The translations under genes and the position numbers were made by a program. Below are positions 51,736 through 61,584 of a stretch of 64,000 bases of DNA, piece after piece. Origin of the DNA: an uncultured Gammaproteobacteria bacterium (GTDB taxonomy: Bacteria > Pseudomonadota > Gammaproteobacteria > PS1 > Pseudothioglobaceae); contig CACDVH010000001.1 in NCBI GenBank assembly GCA_902556205.1, forward strand, positions 1 to 64,000, given 5' to 3'. Below the pieces are notes generated by a model. It did no database searches and was not told the origin of the DNA. It saw nothing but the letters and a program-made list of their open reading frames with translations. Within the stretch, counting starts at the first letter, position 1. Each line of letters starts with the position of its first letter.

Positions 51736-52926
51736 ATGAACGAAAACTTTGCAAGAATTGATCGATTACCAACTTACGTTTTTGCAATTACAAACGAACT
51801 TAAAGCGAAGGCGCGCTCAGAGGGCGAAGACATCATTGACTTTGGAATGGGCAATCCTGACCAACCTACGCCTGCTCATATTGTGGAAAAAATGGTAGAG
51901 GTTGCTAGGCGTTCAGATACTCACCGCTACTCTACTTCTAGAGGAATACCTCGTCTTCGACGAGCTATTACGAATTGGTATAAAGATAGGTATGACGTTA
52001 TACTAGACCCTGAGTCTGAGGCCATTGTTACTTTAGGCTCAAAAGAGGGGCTTGCTAACCTGGCGCAAGCAATCGTCAGCAAGGGTGATACAGTTTTAGT
52101 TCCAAGTCCGGCATACCCTATACACCCCTATGGCTTTGCCATAGCAGGGGCAGACATTAGGTCAGTCCCCTGTGGGCCTAAATATGATTTTTTTTCTGAA
52201 TTAGAAAAAGCCATAAAGGATACTTGGCCCAAGCCAAAGGTGATAGTTCTTAACTATCCTTCCAACCCAACATCCGAGTGTGTTGAGCTCGATTTTTTTG
52301 AGCGCATAGTCAAGATTGCAAAAGAAAACCAAATTTGGGTTGTTCAAGATCTCGCCTATGCAGACATTGTTTTTGATGGATACAAAGCCCCAAGTATTTT
52401 TGAAGTTGAAGGCGCCAAAGAGGTGGCAGTCGAGTTTTTTTCTATGTCAAAAAGCTATAACATGCCAGGCTGGAGAGTTGGCTTCATGGTTGGAAATAGC
52501 TCACTCGTTACAGCACTTACCAAAATTAAATCTTATTTAGATTATGGGATATTTACCCCCATTCAGGTGGCTGCCATTGAGGCACTTGAAGGAGACCAAT
52601 CCTGTGTTCATGAAATATGTGAAATGTATGAGTCTAGGCGTGATATCCTTTGCGCAGGACTAGAGAGCATTGGGTGGAGCGTTGACAAGCCAAAAGCAAC
52701 TATGTTTGTATGGGCAAAAATTCCTGAGTATTATCGAGCTATGGGCTCGTTAGAGTTCAGTAAAGAGCTGATTAATCGTGCCAAAGTTGGAGTCTCTCCA
52801 GGCATTGGCTTTGGCAACTACGGGGATGAGTATGTGCGCATTTGTTTGATAGAGAATGAACATAGGATTCGCCAAGCTGTTAGAGGCATCCGAAACATGT
52901 TTAAAGAAGATGGGCTTATAAAATGA
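51736..52926 (+). CDS. alaC: PLP-dependent aminotransferase, AlaC-like
   Basis: Class I aminotransferase of 396 residues. The PLP-binding pattern includes [34 protein letters not shown], the Schiff-base lysine in [14 protein letters not shown], and the arginine in [13 protein letters not shown]. Closest to AlaC/glutamate-pyruvate aminotransferase. In other gammaproteobacteria alaC often precedes homoserine dehydrogenase; here it is followed by an unknown P-loop gene (4-bp overlap) and metA. Substrate identity is inferred. Confidence 0.88.
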   Translation: MNENFARIDRLPTYVFAITNELKAKARSEGEDIIDFGMGNPDQPTPAHIVEKMVEVARRSDTHRYSTSRGIPRLRRAITNWYKDRYDVILDPESEAIVTLGSKEGLANLAQAIVSKGDTVLVPSPAYPIHPYGFAIAGADIRSVPCGPKYDFFSELEKAIKDTWPKPKVIVLNYPSNPTSECVELDFFERIVKIAKENQIWVVQDLAYADIVFDGYKAPSIFEVEGAKEVAVEFFSMSKSYNMPGWRVGFMVGNSSLVTALTKIKSYLDYGIFTPIQVAAIEALEGDQSCVHEICEMYESRRDILCAGLESIGWSVDKPKATMFVWAKIPEYYRAMGSLEFSKELINRAKVGVSPGIGFGNYGDEYVRICLIENEHRIRQAVRGIRNMFKEDGLIK

Positions 52927-53756
52927 TCTCAGCAAAAGACTTTCTGGCCAATAAAAACAAGCGCATCACTCTTTTGGGCATGTCAGGTGTTGGAAAAACT
53001 CATCTTGCAAAACTCATTGGAGAAGAGGGAGACTGGTTTCATTTTTCTGGAGACTACCGAATTGGCACTACTCATCTGAATGAAGAAATTATTTCAAATA
53101 TTTCTAACAAGATGCGCTCCAATAGCTGGCTTAAAGCGCTTTTAGACAATGACTCTATTAGTGTCAATAGTCAAGTTACGTTTGATAATCTAGAGCCAAT
53201 TTCTGCTTTTCTTGGAAAAGTTGGGAATCCGGAAGAGGGAGGACTGCCATTTAATGAGTTCGTTAGGCGACAACATTTGTTTCTTGAAGCAGAAAAAAAG
53301 ACCATGTATGAAGTGCCAGAGTTTATTGAAAAATCACAAGCGAAAGGGTTTGGCCACTTTATAAATGATGCAGGTGGAAGCCTTTGCGAACTTGATGACA
53401 CAAAGCTTTTTAAATTATTGTCTGACAACACACTTATGATTTATATTAAAACTAGCAAAGAGAATGAGCGCGTTCTTATTGAGCGGGCTAAAGAAAACCC
53501 TAAGCCAATGTACTATAGCCCTATTTTTTTTGAAAGCTCCCTAAAGAAATACCTTGCTGAAAACAATTTAGAGTATGCTGCTCAAATTAACCCAGACTCT
53601 TTTGTTGGCTGGGTTTTTCCAAAGCTTATTGAAGATAGACTTGTAAAATATTCTGGCCTTGCAGATAAATACGGATGCACTATAAAAAGCGATGATCTTC
53701 ACAATTGCGACTCTTCCAATGACGTCCTTAGTCTAATTTCTAGCGCACTCAATTAA
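52923..53756 (+). CDS. P-loop ATPase/kinase-like protein, unknown function
   Basis: A 277-residue soluble protein beginning with [16 protein letters not shown], a Walker A at residues 19-26. [12 protein letters not shown] (near 150-160) could be the Walker B strand region, and [12 protein letters not shown] the next strand. The fold resembles small-molecule or nucleotide kinases. I recognise no family. It overlaps the aminotransferase by 4 bp and is 1 bp before metA, so it is tightly locked between two amino-acid genes. Confidence 0.75.
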   Translation: MISAKDFLANKNKRITLLGMSGVGKTHLAKLIGEEGDWFHFSGDYRIGTTHLNEEIISNISNKMRSNSWLKALLDNDSISVNSQVTFDNLEPISAFLGKVGNPEEGGLPFNEFVRRQHLFLEAEKKTMYEVPEFIEKSQAKGFGHFINDAGGSLCELDDTKLFKLLSDNTLMIYIKTSKENERVLIERAKENPKPMYYSPIFFESSLKKYLAENNLEYAAQINPDSFVGWVFPKLIEDRLVKYSGLADKYGCTIKSDDLHNCDSSNDVLSLISSALN

Positions 53757-53757
53757 A

Positions 53758-54810
53758 ATGCCACTAATAGCACACTCCTCACTGCCTTCTTTTGAGCGCC
53801 TTAAGCAACAAGGCGAGACAATTCTCTCTAAAGACAGGGCGGCCCATCAAGACATAAGAGAGCTTCATATTGGGCTTTTAAATATGATGCCTGACTCTGC
53901 ACTCGAGGCAACTGAGAGGCAGTTTTTTCAACTCATTGGTCACTCTAACCAGGTTGCTCAGTTTTACATGCATCCTTTTTCTATTAAGAGCATTAAAAGA
54001 GGGGTGACCGCTACCAAACATATTGCAAAGCATTACAAAACGTTTGATGAAATCAAGTCTCAGGGCCTTGATGCTCTCATTATATCTGGGGCAAATGTGT
54101 CACATCCTGACCTTGAAAGAGCCCCTTTTTATAAAGAGCTTCGCCAAGTAGTTGAATGGTCTTATGAAAATGTTACCTCAACCCTTTGTTCTTGCCTTGC
54201 TACACATGCTGTTTTAGAGTTTATGTACTCTCAAAAACGTACACCTAATGGTAAAAAACACTGGGGCGTTTTTCCTCATAAAGTGATTGATAGGTCGCAT
54301 CCTCTAGTTAAGGGTGTAAATACTCGTTTTGATATTCCACACTCTCGCTTTAATGGAATCTCAGAGACTCAGTTCGAAAAGGCTGGAGCAAAGGTATTGG
54401 CTTCAAGCGCAGTTGGGGTTCATTTAGCTGTGAGCCAAGATCAGTTTCGACTTGTTTTTTTTCAAGGCCATCCAGAATATGACTCAATTAGTCTTCTTAA
54501 AGAGTTCAAAAGAGAAGTCTCTTTATATTTAGAAGGTGGTCGCTCAGACTACCCGCCTTTTCCATCGAACTATTTGTCGCCACAAAACTGCGCCATTCTA
54601 GATGAGTATAGATCAAGGCTTGAAAACAACTCTGCCACTATCAAAGAATTTCCAGAGAAGCTAGTCATGAAAACAATCGACAATACCTGGCATGACAGTG
54701 CTAGCGCAATTATCAACAACTGGATAGGGAGCGTATATCAGGTTACTAACGAAAACCTTAAGCTTCCGTTTATGGCGACAATAAACCCATTAAATCCGCT
54801 TGATTTATAA
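53758..54810 (+). CDS. metA: Homoserine O-acyltransferase, MetA-like
   Basis: Acylates homoserine, the entry step to methionine. The MetA-type glutamine-amidotransferase fold has HIGLLNMMPDSALEATERQF (residues 37-56), DALIISGANV, and the nucleophile region STLCSCLATHA with cysteines 144 and 146, of which 146 fits best. GHPEYD supplies the His-Glu dyad. The usual CWA motif is CLA here, so the family assignment is sure but acyl donor (acetyl or succinyl) is not. 350 residues. Confidence 0.87.
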   Translation: MPLIAHSSLPSFERLKQQGETILSKDRAAHQDIRELHIGLLNMMPDSALEATERQFFQLIGHSNQVAQFYMHPFSIKSIKRGVTATKHIAKHYKTFDEIKSQGLDALIISGANVSHPDLERAPFYKELRQVVEWSYENVTSTLCSCLATHAVLEFMYSQKRTPNGKKHWGVFPHKVIDRSHPLVKGVNTRFDIPHSRFNGISETQFEKAGAKVLASSAVGVHLAVSQDQFRLVFFQGHPEYDSISLLKEFKREVSLYLEGGRSDYPPFPSNYLSPQNCAILDEYRSRLENNSATIKEFPEKLVMKTIDNTWHDSASAIINNWIGSVYQVTNENLKLPFMATINPLNPLDL

Positions 54811-54812
54811 AA

Positions 54813-55829
54813 GTGACAGAGCTAGCAAGGGAACTATTAATTTGGTTTGAGGACAATGGAAGAAAAAATCTTCCATGGCAGTCCTCTCCTCCCAATATTT
54901 ACCATATTTGGCTTTCTGAAGTCATGCTACAACAAACCCAGGTTGTCACGGTTATAGGATACTTTAATGCCTTCATTAAGGCCTTTCCAGATATGAGTGC
55001 ACTAGCTAGAGCCAGAGAAGACAAGGTTATGGCGCTCTGGGCCGGGCTTGGATATTATAGCCGGGCTCGAAACCTACACAAAACTGCAAAAATAATATCA
55101 TCTCAGTACGGCGGTGTATTTCCCAAAAGTCACTCCGAAATTGTTGCTTTACCCGGAATTGGGCCCTCTACCGCTGGCGCAATTTTGTCACTAGGAAGTA
55201 ACCTGGAAGCGTCAATACTTGATGGCAATGTTAAAAGGGTTCTTGCAAGATACCACAGAGTAAAAGGGCATTACTCAAAAACAACTGTTGTGAAAGAGCT
55301 TTGGAGACTAGCAAAGCTACATACTCCTTCAGAAAAAAATGCAGCTTATACTCAGGCAATAATGGATATTGGAGCTACAGTTTGTACCCCAAAAAACCCA
55401 AATTGCAGTATTTGCCCAATCTCACGACACTGTGAAGCTTTTGTAAATAATGAACAGCTGTCCTTTCCAGAGAAAAAAATAAAGAGCCCTTCAAAGCCTG
55501 AAAAAAAATTGGTTTTTCTGGTTTATGTCAATGAAAAAAATGAGGTTTTTCTTGCGAAAAGGCCCACTCCTGGTATTTGGGGAGGGCTTTGGAGCTTTGA
55601 GGAGTATCAAGACAATAGTACAGTAGTCTCAAAAGCGATTAAAAGACACAATAGAAGCGCAACTATTCTCAGGCGACTTGAAAAATTCAAACACACTTTC
55701 TCTCACTATAATTTATGGATTACACCAATAATAATAGACTCGCCTGGAGGTTCTAAAAACTACTATCCAATAAGATCGCTAACTAAAGGGGTGCCTGCGC
55801 CTATAAAAAAAATAATTCAGTCTCTTTAA
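54813..55829 (+). CDS. mutY: Adenine DNA glycosylase MutY
   Basis: Removes adenine mispaired with 8-oxoguanine. The 338 residues show HIWLSEVMLQQTQV with the catalytic Glu, the HhH LPGIGPSTAGAILS, catalytic Asp in DGNVKRVLAR, the [4Fe-4S] cysteines CTPKNPNCSICPISRHC, and a Nudix-like C-terminal domain for 8-oxoG recognition. Starts with GTG 2 bp after metA. Confidence 0.95.
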   Translation: MTELARELLIWFEDNGRKNLPWQSSPPNIYHIWLSEVMLQQTQVVTVIGYFNAFIKAFPDMSALARAREDKVMALWAGLGYYSRARNLHKTAKIISSQYGGVFPKSHSEIVALPGIGPSTAGAILSLGSNLEASILDGNVKRVLARYHRVKGHYSKTTVVKELWRLAKLHTPSEKNAAYTQAIMDIGATVCTPKNPNCSICPISRHCEAFVNNEQLSFPEKKIKSPSKPEKKLVFLVYVNEKNEVFLAKRPTPGIWGGLWSFEEYQDNSTVVSKAIKRHNRSATILRRLEKFKHTFSHYNLWITPIIIDSPGGSKNYYPIRSLTKGVPAPIKKIIQSL

Positions 55830-55856
55830 AAATTAGTAAAAGAATATTATCAACAG

Positions 55857-55862
55857 TAAAAT
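55857..55862 (+). promoter_or_regulatory. -10 box directly ahead of ribF
   Basis: TAAAAT ends exactly 6 nt before the ribF ATG at 55869, the same spacing as for gshB and the lytic transglycosylase, and no ribosome-binding site lies between. It is a five-of-six match and has no clear -35. Confidence 0.35.
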
Positions 55863-55868
55863 ACACTT

Positions 55869-56783
55869 ATGGAATTAATTAGAGGGCTTCATAATCTGAA
55901 AAACCTATCTGGGTGTGTCCTAACCATTGGAAACTTTGATGGAGTACACGCTGGCCATCAAGAAATACTTAAAAAGCTTGTAAAAAAGTCCAAAGAACGA
56001 GGCCTCCCCTCTCTGGTTATATCCTTTTCTGTAACTCCAGAAACTTTTTTTGGCAGACCAAAGGCAAGAATTAACAACTTCAGGGACAAACATTTGCTAC
56101 TCGAGTCGCTCGGAGTCGACAAGCATCTTTTGATTAGGTTTAGCCATTCGTTTTCTGAGCTCAGCGCTGCTGACTTTGTCAATAAAATACTGCTTAAAAA
56201 AATTGGCATGCGTCACTGCTTTATTGGAGATGATTTTCGTTTTGGAAGTGGGCGCGAAGGTGATTTTTCAATGCTAAAAAAAATGTCCAAAGAAAAAAAC
56301 TTTGATATAGAAAAAATTAATGCGGTGTCAATTAATGGGCGCCGTGTAAGCAGCTCAGAAATTAGAAAACTACTTACTGAGGGTGATTTTAAAACTGCTG
56401 AGGTTTTTTTGGGAAGGCCTTTTTCAATAAGCGGTAAAGTTGCTAATGGAGATAAAATGGGCAGAACTATAGGCTTTCCTACAGCAAATATAGGCATAAA
56501 AAGAAAGCTTAGTCCGGTTTTAGGAGTATATAGTGTTCATGTTGAGCATGGCTCAGAAACTCATATTGGAGTTTGTAATGTTGGAAAGCGTCCTACGATC
56601 GGCGGCACAAAAACTCTTTTAGAAGTTTTTATCTTTGACTTTGATCAAGAAATCTATGGCGATTATGTTAATGTTATTTTTAGACAAAAGTGCCGAGATG
56701 AAAAAAAGTTTAGCTCTTTCGATGAGCTTAAGAATCAAATACAGAAAGATGTCGAAAAAAGTAGGTTATTTTTTACAGTCTAA
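55869..56783 (+). CDS. ribF: Bifunctional riboflavin kinase / FAD synthetase
   Basis: Converts riboflavin to FMN and then FAD. N-terminal nucleotidyltransferase domain with VLTIGNFDGVHAGHQEIL (about 16-33) and ISSSEIR-type (SSSEIRKLL) motif, and C-terminal riboflavin kinase with GRTIGFPTANIGIK and VCNVGKRPTIGG. 304 residues. In E. coli ribF precedes ileS and lspA, which are not in this window. It is convergent with pyrC, 33 bp away. Confidence 0.95.
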   Translation: MELIRGLHNLKNLSGCVLTIGNFDGVHAGHQEILKKLVKKSKERGLPSLVISFSVTPETFFGRPKARINNFRDKHLLLESLGVDKHLLIRFSHSFSELSAADFVNKILLKKIGMRHCFIGDDFRFGSGREGDFSMLKKMSKEKNFDIEKINAVSINGRRVSSSEIRKLLTEGDFKTAEVFLGRPFSISGKVANGDKMGRTIGFPTANIGIKRKLSPVLGVYSVHVEHGSETHIGVCNVGKRPTIGGTKTLLEVFIFDFDQEIYGDYVNVIFRQKCRDEKKFSSFDELKNQIQKDVEKSRLFFTV

Positions 56784-56816
56784 TCTTTTGATGCTGTTAG
56801 CTTCCACGAAAGCTCC

Positions 56817-57827
56817 TCACCTGCAAAAAAAAGGAATTACTTTAGAGTCAGAAAAGTCATAACTCTTTGGAACCGTCCAAGAGTTTTTTTCAAGCATGAT
56901 TGTTTCGGTGTTTCGTCTCAAGCCATAAAAATCAGCTCCAAAGTGCGATGCAAAGCCCTCTAGCCTTTCGAGCTTATTCGCCTTTTCGAATGCCTCTGCA
57001 TAAAGCTCAATCGCAGCATGTGCACTAAACACGCCCGCGCACCCACAAGCCGCCTCTTTTTCATATTGATAGTGAGGTGCTGAATCAGTTCCTAGAAAAA
57101 ACTTAGGGTTTCCAGAGGTTGCAGCTTCAATTAAAGAGTCTTGATGAGGAGTTTTTCTTTTAAGAATAGGCAAGCAATAATAATGGGGCTTAATGCCGCC
57201 GACAAGCATATGGTTTCTATTAGCTAGAAGGTGGTGAGCTGTAATTGTGGCTCCTATTTTAGAGCTAGATTGAGCAACAAAATCAACAGAGTCCTTCGTT
57301 GTAATATGCTCTAATACAATTTTAAGTTCAGGAAACTTTTCTGCAAGAGGCTTAAGAATAGTCTCAATAAATACTGCCTCTCTATCAAAAATGTCTATAT
57401 TGGCATGGGTTACCTCTCCATGAACTAATAGCGGAATTCCTTCTTTTTGCATTTGATCTAGCGCCGGATAGGTATTTACCAAGTTGGTTACTCCGCTGTC
57501 TGAATTTGTTGTTGCTCCAGCTGGATAGAGCTTTACTGCGTACACATGCTCCTCATTGCTTGCATCAATAATATCTTGTTTCGTTGTGTTGTCAGTAAGA
57601 TATAAAGTCATTAAGGGGTTAAAGCCTGACTCTTTTTGGAGGGCGCTGATAATATTTTCGCGATAAGCTAAAGCCTGTCCTGCTGTTTTAATTGGCGGTG
57701 ACAAGTTTGGCATGACAATTGCTCTACCCATCTGCCTTGCTGTCATTTCTACAACCGAACTCATTGCCTGGCCTTGCCTTAAATGAATATGCCAATCGTC
57801 TGGCTTGGTCAATTTAATTTGCCTCAT
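56817..57827 (-). CDS. pyrC: Dihydroorotase (type II, E. coli-like)
   Basis: Third step of pyrimidine synthesis. Zinc ligands in [10 protein letters not shown], the carbamylated lysine in [49 protein letters not shown] and GTDSAPH match E. coli PyrC closely. The frame runs back to 57869 into secA; the ATG at 57827 aligns with the family start (336 residues). It follows secA by 29 bp. Confidence 0.95.
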   Translation of the reverse strand: MRQIKLTKPDDWHIHLRQGQAMSSVVEMTARQMGRAIVMPNLSPPIKTAGQALAYRENIISALQKESGFNPLMTLYLTDNTTKQDIIDASNEEHVYAVKLYPAGATTNSDSGVTNLVNTYPALDQMQKEGIPLLVHGEVTHANIDIFDREAVFIETILKPLAEKFPELKIVLEHITTKDSVDFVAQSSSKIGATITAHHLLANRNHMLVGGIKPHYYCLPILKRKTPHQDSLIEAATSGNPKFFLGTDSAPHYQYEKEAACGCAGVFSAHAAIELYAEAFEKANKLERLEGFASHFGADFYGLRRNTETIMLEKNSWTVPKSYDFSDSKVIPFFCR

Positions 57828-57856
57828 CAGGAAACTAGACGCATTTAGTTGCCACC

Positions 57857-60520
57857 CTACCCATGACACTGCTTGTATTTTTTACCAGAGCCACAAGGAC
57901 ACGGATCATTTCTGCCAACCTTTAGATTTCTCGAAGGCTGCTGAATTTTTGCTCTTCTGGGAGGAGGGGCCTTTCTTTGCAATGGTTCGGGCCTTTCTGC
58001 CTGCTCTCTTTCTTCAATAATTTCTTTTTGTTGTTTATCAACCTGTTCAAAGCTCACGCTACATAACGCTTTAACAATCTCATTATTAATTGTTTCAAGA
58101 AGCTCTGTAAACATGACAAACGATTCCCGCTTATATTCTTGAACGGGATTCTTTTGCCCATACCCACGCAAATTGACACTTTGTCTTAATTGATCCATAA
58201 CCGCAAGGTGTTCTTTCCAGTGATGATCAAGGGCTCTAAGCATGACTGCTTTTTCAAAGGTTCTCATGGTTTCTGAGCCGAGTTTCTCTGTTTTTACTTC
58301 GTGTGACTTTGCAAACCCAGCTTTGATAACTTCAAGCATCTCATCAATATCCATTCCCTGATCAACCATTCCCTGAATCGGCAAATCTGCCCCATATGAT
58401 TTCACCAAGGTGTCATTAAGGCCTTCAACATCCCAGTCCTCCTCTAGAGTTTGCGGAGAAATATGTTGGGCAAAAAGATCGCTGATTACATCGTCCCTAA
58501 TGGTTTCAAAGCGTTCTCTGACGTCCTCTTTGCCCATTAGCTCGTCTCTTAGCTCATAAACAACCTTGCGCTGATCATTTGCAACGTCGTCATACTCAAG
58601 AAGGTGCTTTCGTGCATCATAATGCATTCCTTCAACTTTTTTCTGCGCATTGGCAATAGTTCTATTCAACCAGCTGTGCTCAAGAGCTTCTCCCTCCTTC
58701 ATGCCAAGTTTTTTCATCATACTCGCGGTTTTTTCAGAAGCAAATATTTTCATTAGACTGTCTTCTAAAGACAGATAGAACCTGGTTGAGCCAACATCTC
58801 CTTGTCTTCCTGCTCTTCCCCTGAGCTGGTTATCAACTCGGCGAGATTCGTTTCTTTCTGTTCCTATAATATGGAGGCCTCCCGCTTTTAATACGTCGTC
58901 ATGCATTTCTTTCCAAGCTTTTATTTTTGTCTCACTAGCATCATCTATTAGTCTTCCTCCAAGAACAATGTCAGTTCCCCGTCCAGCCATATTAGTAGAA
59001 ATTGTTACTGCGCCTGGAGCCCCTGCATTTGCAACTATCTCAGCCTCTCGCTCGTGCTGTTTTGCATTAAGCACTTCATGTTTTATGTTATTTTTCTGAA
59101 GAATGGCAGACACGCTCTCAGAACTTTCAATGCTGCTTGTTCCTACTAGTACGGGTTGTTTTCTGGCCTGACAGTCAACAATGTCTTTAAGGACCGAATC
59201 AAGCTTTTCCTCCATTGTTCCATAGATTAAATCTGACAAATCAGCCCTAGCGGATGCAGTGTTAGGAGGCACAACAACAACCTCAAGACCATAAATATCT
59301 TGTAGTTCTGTAGCTTCTGTCTCAGCTGTTCCAGTCATACCAGAAAGCTTGTCATAAAGTCTGAAATAGTTTTGGTAAGTTATTGATGCTAAGGTTTGGT
59401 TCTCTTGCTTTATGCTCACATTTTCTTTAGCCTCTATCGCTTGATGAAGGCCCTCAGACCACCTCCTACCCTCCATTGTCCTTCCAGTGAACTCATCAAC
59501 AATTACAACTTCATCGTTTTTGACTATATAGTGTACATTTTTTTGAAAGAGCACATGCGCTCGAAGCCCAGAAATAAGGTGTTGAAGTAAAATAATATTG
59601 CTTGCATCGTAAAGACTGGAGCCTTGAGTCAAAGCGCCTGCTTCAATGAGCATTTCTTCTGCCTTTTCATGTCCGTCATCACTCAAAAATACTTGCTTAT
59701 GTTTCTCATCAACTGTGTAGTCTCCAGGAGTGATAACCTTTGTTTCCTTACCTTGACCCTCTTCTATCTGGAGGGTAAATTTTGGAATCATAGTATTGAT
59801 TGCCTTATAAACTTGGCCATGATCACCACTTGGGCCTGAAATAACCAGCGGTGTTCTAGCTTCATCAATCAGAATTGAATCAACCTCATCAATAATTGCA
59901 AAAGAAAGCTCTTGTAGCATTTTTTGTTCGCTTGAAAAAGCCATATTGTCTCTGAGATAATCAAAACCAAGCTCATTATTTGTTGCATAGGTTATATCAC
60001 AAGAATATGCTTTTTGTTTTTCCTCTCCTGACATTCCTGATATGGATGTTCCAACAGTGAGGCCCAAGAAAGAAAAAACTCTTCCCATCCACTCTGCATC
60101 CCTCGATGCTAGATAGTCATTAACTGTAACAACATGAACTTTTTTTCCGAATAGAGCATTGAGGTAGGCTGGGAGCGTTGCAACCAAAGTCTTTCCTTCT
60201 CCAGTACCCATTTCTGAAATACATCCTTCATGAAGAACCATTCCGCCAATGAGCTGAACATCATAATGTCTTAAGCCAAGCGTTCTTTGACTCGCCTCTC
60301 GAACCGCTGCAAAAGCCTCAGGAAGAATGCCATCCATAGTTTCATTATTTACAATTCTTTGCTTAAACTTAGCCGTTATCGATGCTAGGTCAACGTCACT
60401 CATAGATTGCATTTGTGCTTCTAGAGCGTTGATTTTTGAAACCTGGCCGCTATATTTTTTTATGAGGCGGTCATTACGAGACCCAACAACCTTAGACAAA
60501 ACATTATTTATAATACCCAT
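57857..60520 (-). CDS. secA: Preprotein translocase ATPase SecA
   Basis: Drives protein export through SecYEG. From ATG 60520 it has 887 residues and begins with the family's [15 protein letters not shown]. Walker A is in [12 protein letters not shown], then [29 protein letters not shown], and [13 protein letters not shown]. The C-terminus has the zinc-binding [14 protein letters not shown]. The open frame continues to 60853, but that part is antisense to the DUF721 gene and not SecA-like. The partner secM is not present. Confidence 0.97.
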   Translation of the reverse strand: MGIINNVLSKVVGSRNDRLIKKYSGQVSKINALEAQMQSMSDVDLASITAKFKQRIVNNETMDGILPEAFAAVREASQRTLGLRHYDVQLIGGMVLHEGCISEMGTGEGKTLVATLPAYLNALFGKKVHVVTVNDYLASRDAEWMGRVFSFLGLTVGTSISGMSGEEKQKAYSCDITYATNNELGFDYLRDNMAFSSEQKMLQELSFAIIDEVDSILIDEARTPLVISGPSGDHGQVYKAINTMIPKFTLQIEEGQGKETKVITPGDYTVDEKHKQVFLSDDGHEKAEEMLIEAGALTQGSSLYDASNIILLQHLISGLRAHVLFQKNVHYIVKNDEVVIVDEFTGRTMEGRRWSEGLHQAIEAKENVSIKQENQTLASITYQNYFRLYDKLSGMTGTAETEATELQDIYGLEVVVVPPNTASARADLSDLIYGTMEEKLDSVLKDIVDCQARKQPVLVGTSSIESSESVSAILQKNNIKHEVLNAKQHEREAEIVANAGAPGAVTISTNMAGRGTDIVLGGRLIDDASETKIKAWKEMHDDVLKAGGLHIIGTERNESRRVDNQLRGRAGRQGDVGSTRFYLSLEDSLMKIFASEKTASMMKKLGMKEGEALEHSWLNRTIANAQKKVEGMHYDARKHLLEYDDVANDQRKVVYELRDELMGKEDVRERFETIRDDVISDLFAQHISPQTLEEDWDVEGLNDTLVKSYGADLPIQGMVDQGMDIDEMLEVIKAGFAKSHEVKTEKLGSETMRTFEKAVMLRALDHHWKEHLAVMDQLRQSVNLRGYGQKNPVQEYKRESFVMFTELLETINNEIVKALCSVSFEQVDKQQKEIIEEREQAERPEPLQRKAPPPRRAKIQQPSRNLKVGRNDPCPCGSGKKYKQCHG

Positions 60521-60566
60521 TGAAGAACAAAACATTAGTTGACAAAACTGTGGTATTTTCTCATAT

Positions 60567-60875
60567 ATGCAAGATAAAACAAAAGAAAACCCTACAAATT
60601 TTAGCCCCAAAGGCAGCTTAGGCCTTTTATTTGAAAAAGCCAAGTCGCACAATCGCCTAAATGCACTTCTTATGAAAGATTTGCCTAAAGAGCTAGCTGG
60701 GCTTTCTTTATGTTTGATTGAAGACAAAAAAGCCTGTCTTGCAGCAAAAAACTCCGCAGTTGCCTTTCGCGCAAAGAAGCAAAAAAGCAAGCTATTGTCA
60801 ATTATTAATAAAATAGATGGGCTTGCTGATATTGAAATACTGTCAATCAGCATTGATGAAAAAAATACTAGTTAA
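60567..60875 (+). CDS. DciA-like (DUF721) protein
   Basis: A 102-residue basic protein divergent from secA, where gammaproteobacteria commonly keep a DUF721 gene. SLGLLFEKAKSHNRLNALLMKDLPKELAGLSLCLIED fits the N-terminal half of the family, which includes DciA, the predicted loader of the DnaB helicase in bacteria that lack DnaC. The protein is short and divergent, so the match is moderate. A TTGACA lies at 60539-60544, but no -10 box is well placed. Confidence 0.65.
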   Translation: MQDKTKENPTNFSPKGSLGLLFEKAKSHNRLNALLMKDLPKELAGLSLCLIEDKKACLAAKNSAVAFRAKKQKSKLLSIINKIDGLADIEILSISIDEKNTS

Positions 60876-60914
60876 GTTGAATCATTTTTGCTTTTAAATA
60901 TTGCCCCTTTACAT

Positions 60915-60920
60915 TATAAT
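60915..60920 (+). promoter_or_regulatory. -10 box of the petABC operon
   Basis: A perfect TATAAT 38 nt before the petA ATG, giving an ordinary leader of about 30 nt. The -35 region is AT-rich and not clearly matched. Confidence 0.5.
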
Positions 60921-60957
60921 AGTGCGGTTTTAAAACTTAACATCGCCAAAAATTCAT

Positions 60958-61575
60958 ATGTCCGAACAAACTATTGATTTAAAAAAGAGACGTTTTTTGA
61001 CAAAGGCAACTGGAGTTGTTGGTGCCGTTGGAGTTGGCTTTGTAGCCTGGCCCTTCCTGTCAACTTGGAAGCCCTCCGCCAAGACTAAAGCGGCAGGAGC
61101 TCCAGTAGATGTAGATATTTCAAAGCTTGAGTCAGGCCAGCTTGTTCGCGTTTTGTGGCGAAAAAAGCCTGTTTGGGTTTTTAAAAGAGACGAGTCCGCT
61201 TTAGATGCTCTTAACTCTGAAGATTTAATAAGCAAGCTTGCAGACCCTAATGGAACTGGTAATTCTAAAAACCAGCAGCCAAAATATGTGTCTTCGAATT
61301 ATAGGTCAATTGAGAACAAAGAAGCTATAGCCGTAATAGTTGGAGTTTGTACCCACCTTGGCTGCTCTCCAACTTATAGGCCAGAGCCAGGCGCTTCTGA
61401 CCTAGGGGGCGATAGCTGGAAGGGTGGCTTTTACTGTCCTTGTCATGGCTCTAAGTTTGACCTTGCTGGTCGAGTTTATGCTGGAGTTCCTGCTCCAACG
61501 AATCTAGAAATACCGCCGTATCAATATGTGACTGAATCACTTATTCGTATTGGCATTGATCAAAAAAATACATAA
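60958..61575 (+). CDS. petA: Ubiquinol-cytochrome c reductase, Rieske iron-sulfur subunit
   Basis: Rieske subunit of the bc1 complex, 205 residues. The N-terminus has a twin-arginine export motif KKRRFLTK (Arg11-Arg12) and one membrane helix. The cluster ligands are Cys131 and His133 in VCTHLGC, and Cys160 and His163 in CPCHGSKFD, with Cys136 and Cys162 forming the disulfide. It opens the petA-petB-petC operon; petB begins almost at once. Confidence 0.96.
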   Translation: MSEQTIDLKKRRFLTKATGVVGAVGVGFVAWPFLSTWKPSAKTKAAGAPVDVDISKLESGQLVRVLWRKKPVWVFKRDESALDALNSEDLISKLADPNGTGNSKNQQPKYVSSNYRSIENKEAIAVIVGVCTHLGCSPTYRPEPGASDLGGDSWKGGFYCPCHGSKFDLAGRVYAGVPAPTNLEIPPYQYVTESLIRIGIDQKNT

Positions 61576-61584
61576 TTGAAGAGT

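Noticed and set aside
57828-57869. Upstream start of pyrC inside secA
   Set aside because: The ATG at 57827 matches the dihydroorotase N-terminus; the extra 14 residues overlap the secA zinc motif.
60539-60575. TTGACA ahead of the DUF721 gene as a promoter
   Set aside because: The -35 match is perfect, but at 16-18 bp spacing the -10 would lie in the start codon; other boxes are mis-spaced.
60521-60853. N-terminal extension of secA by 111 codons
   Set aside because: SecA proteins start at the INNVLSK segment; the extension is antisense to the DUF721 gene and has no SecA character.
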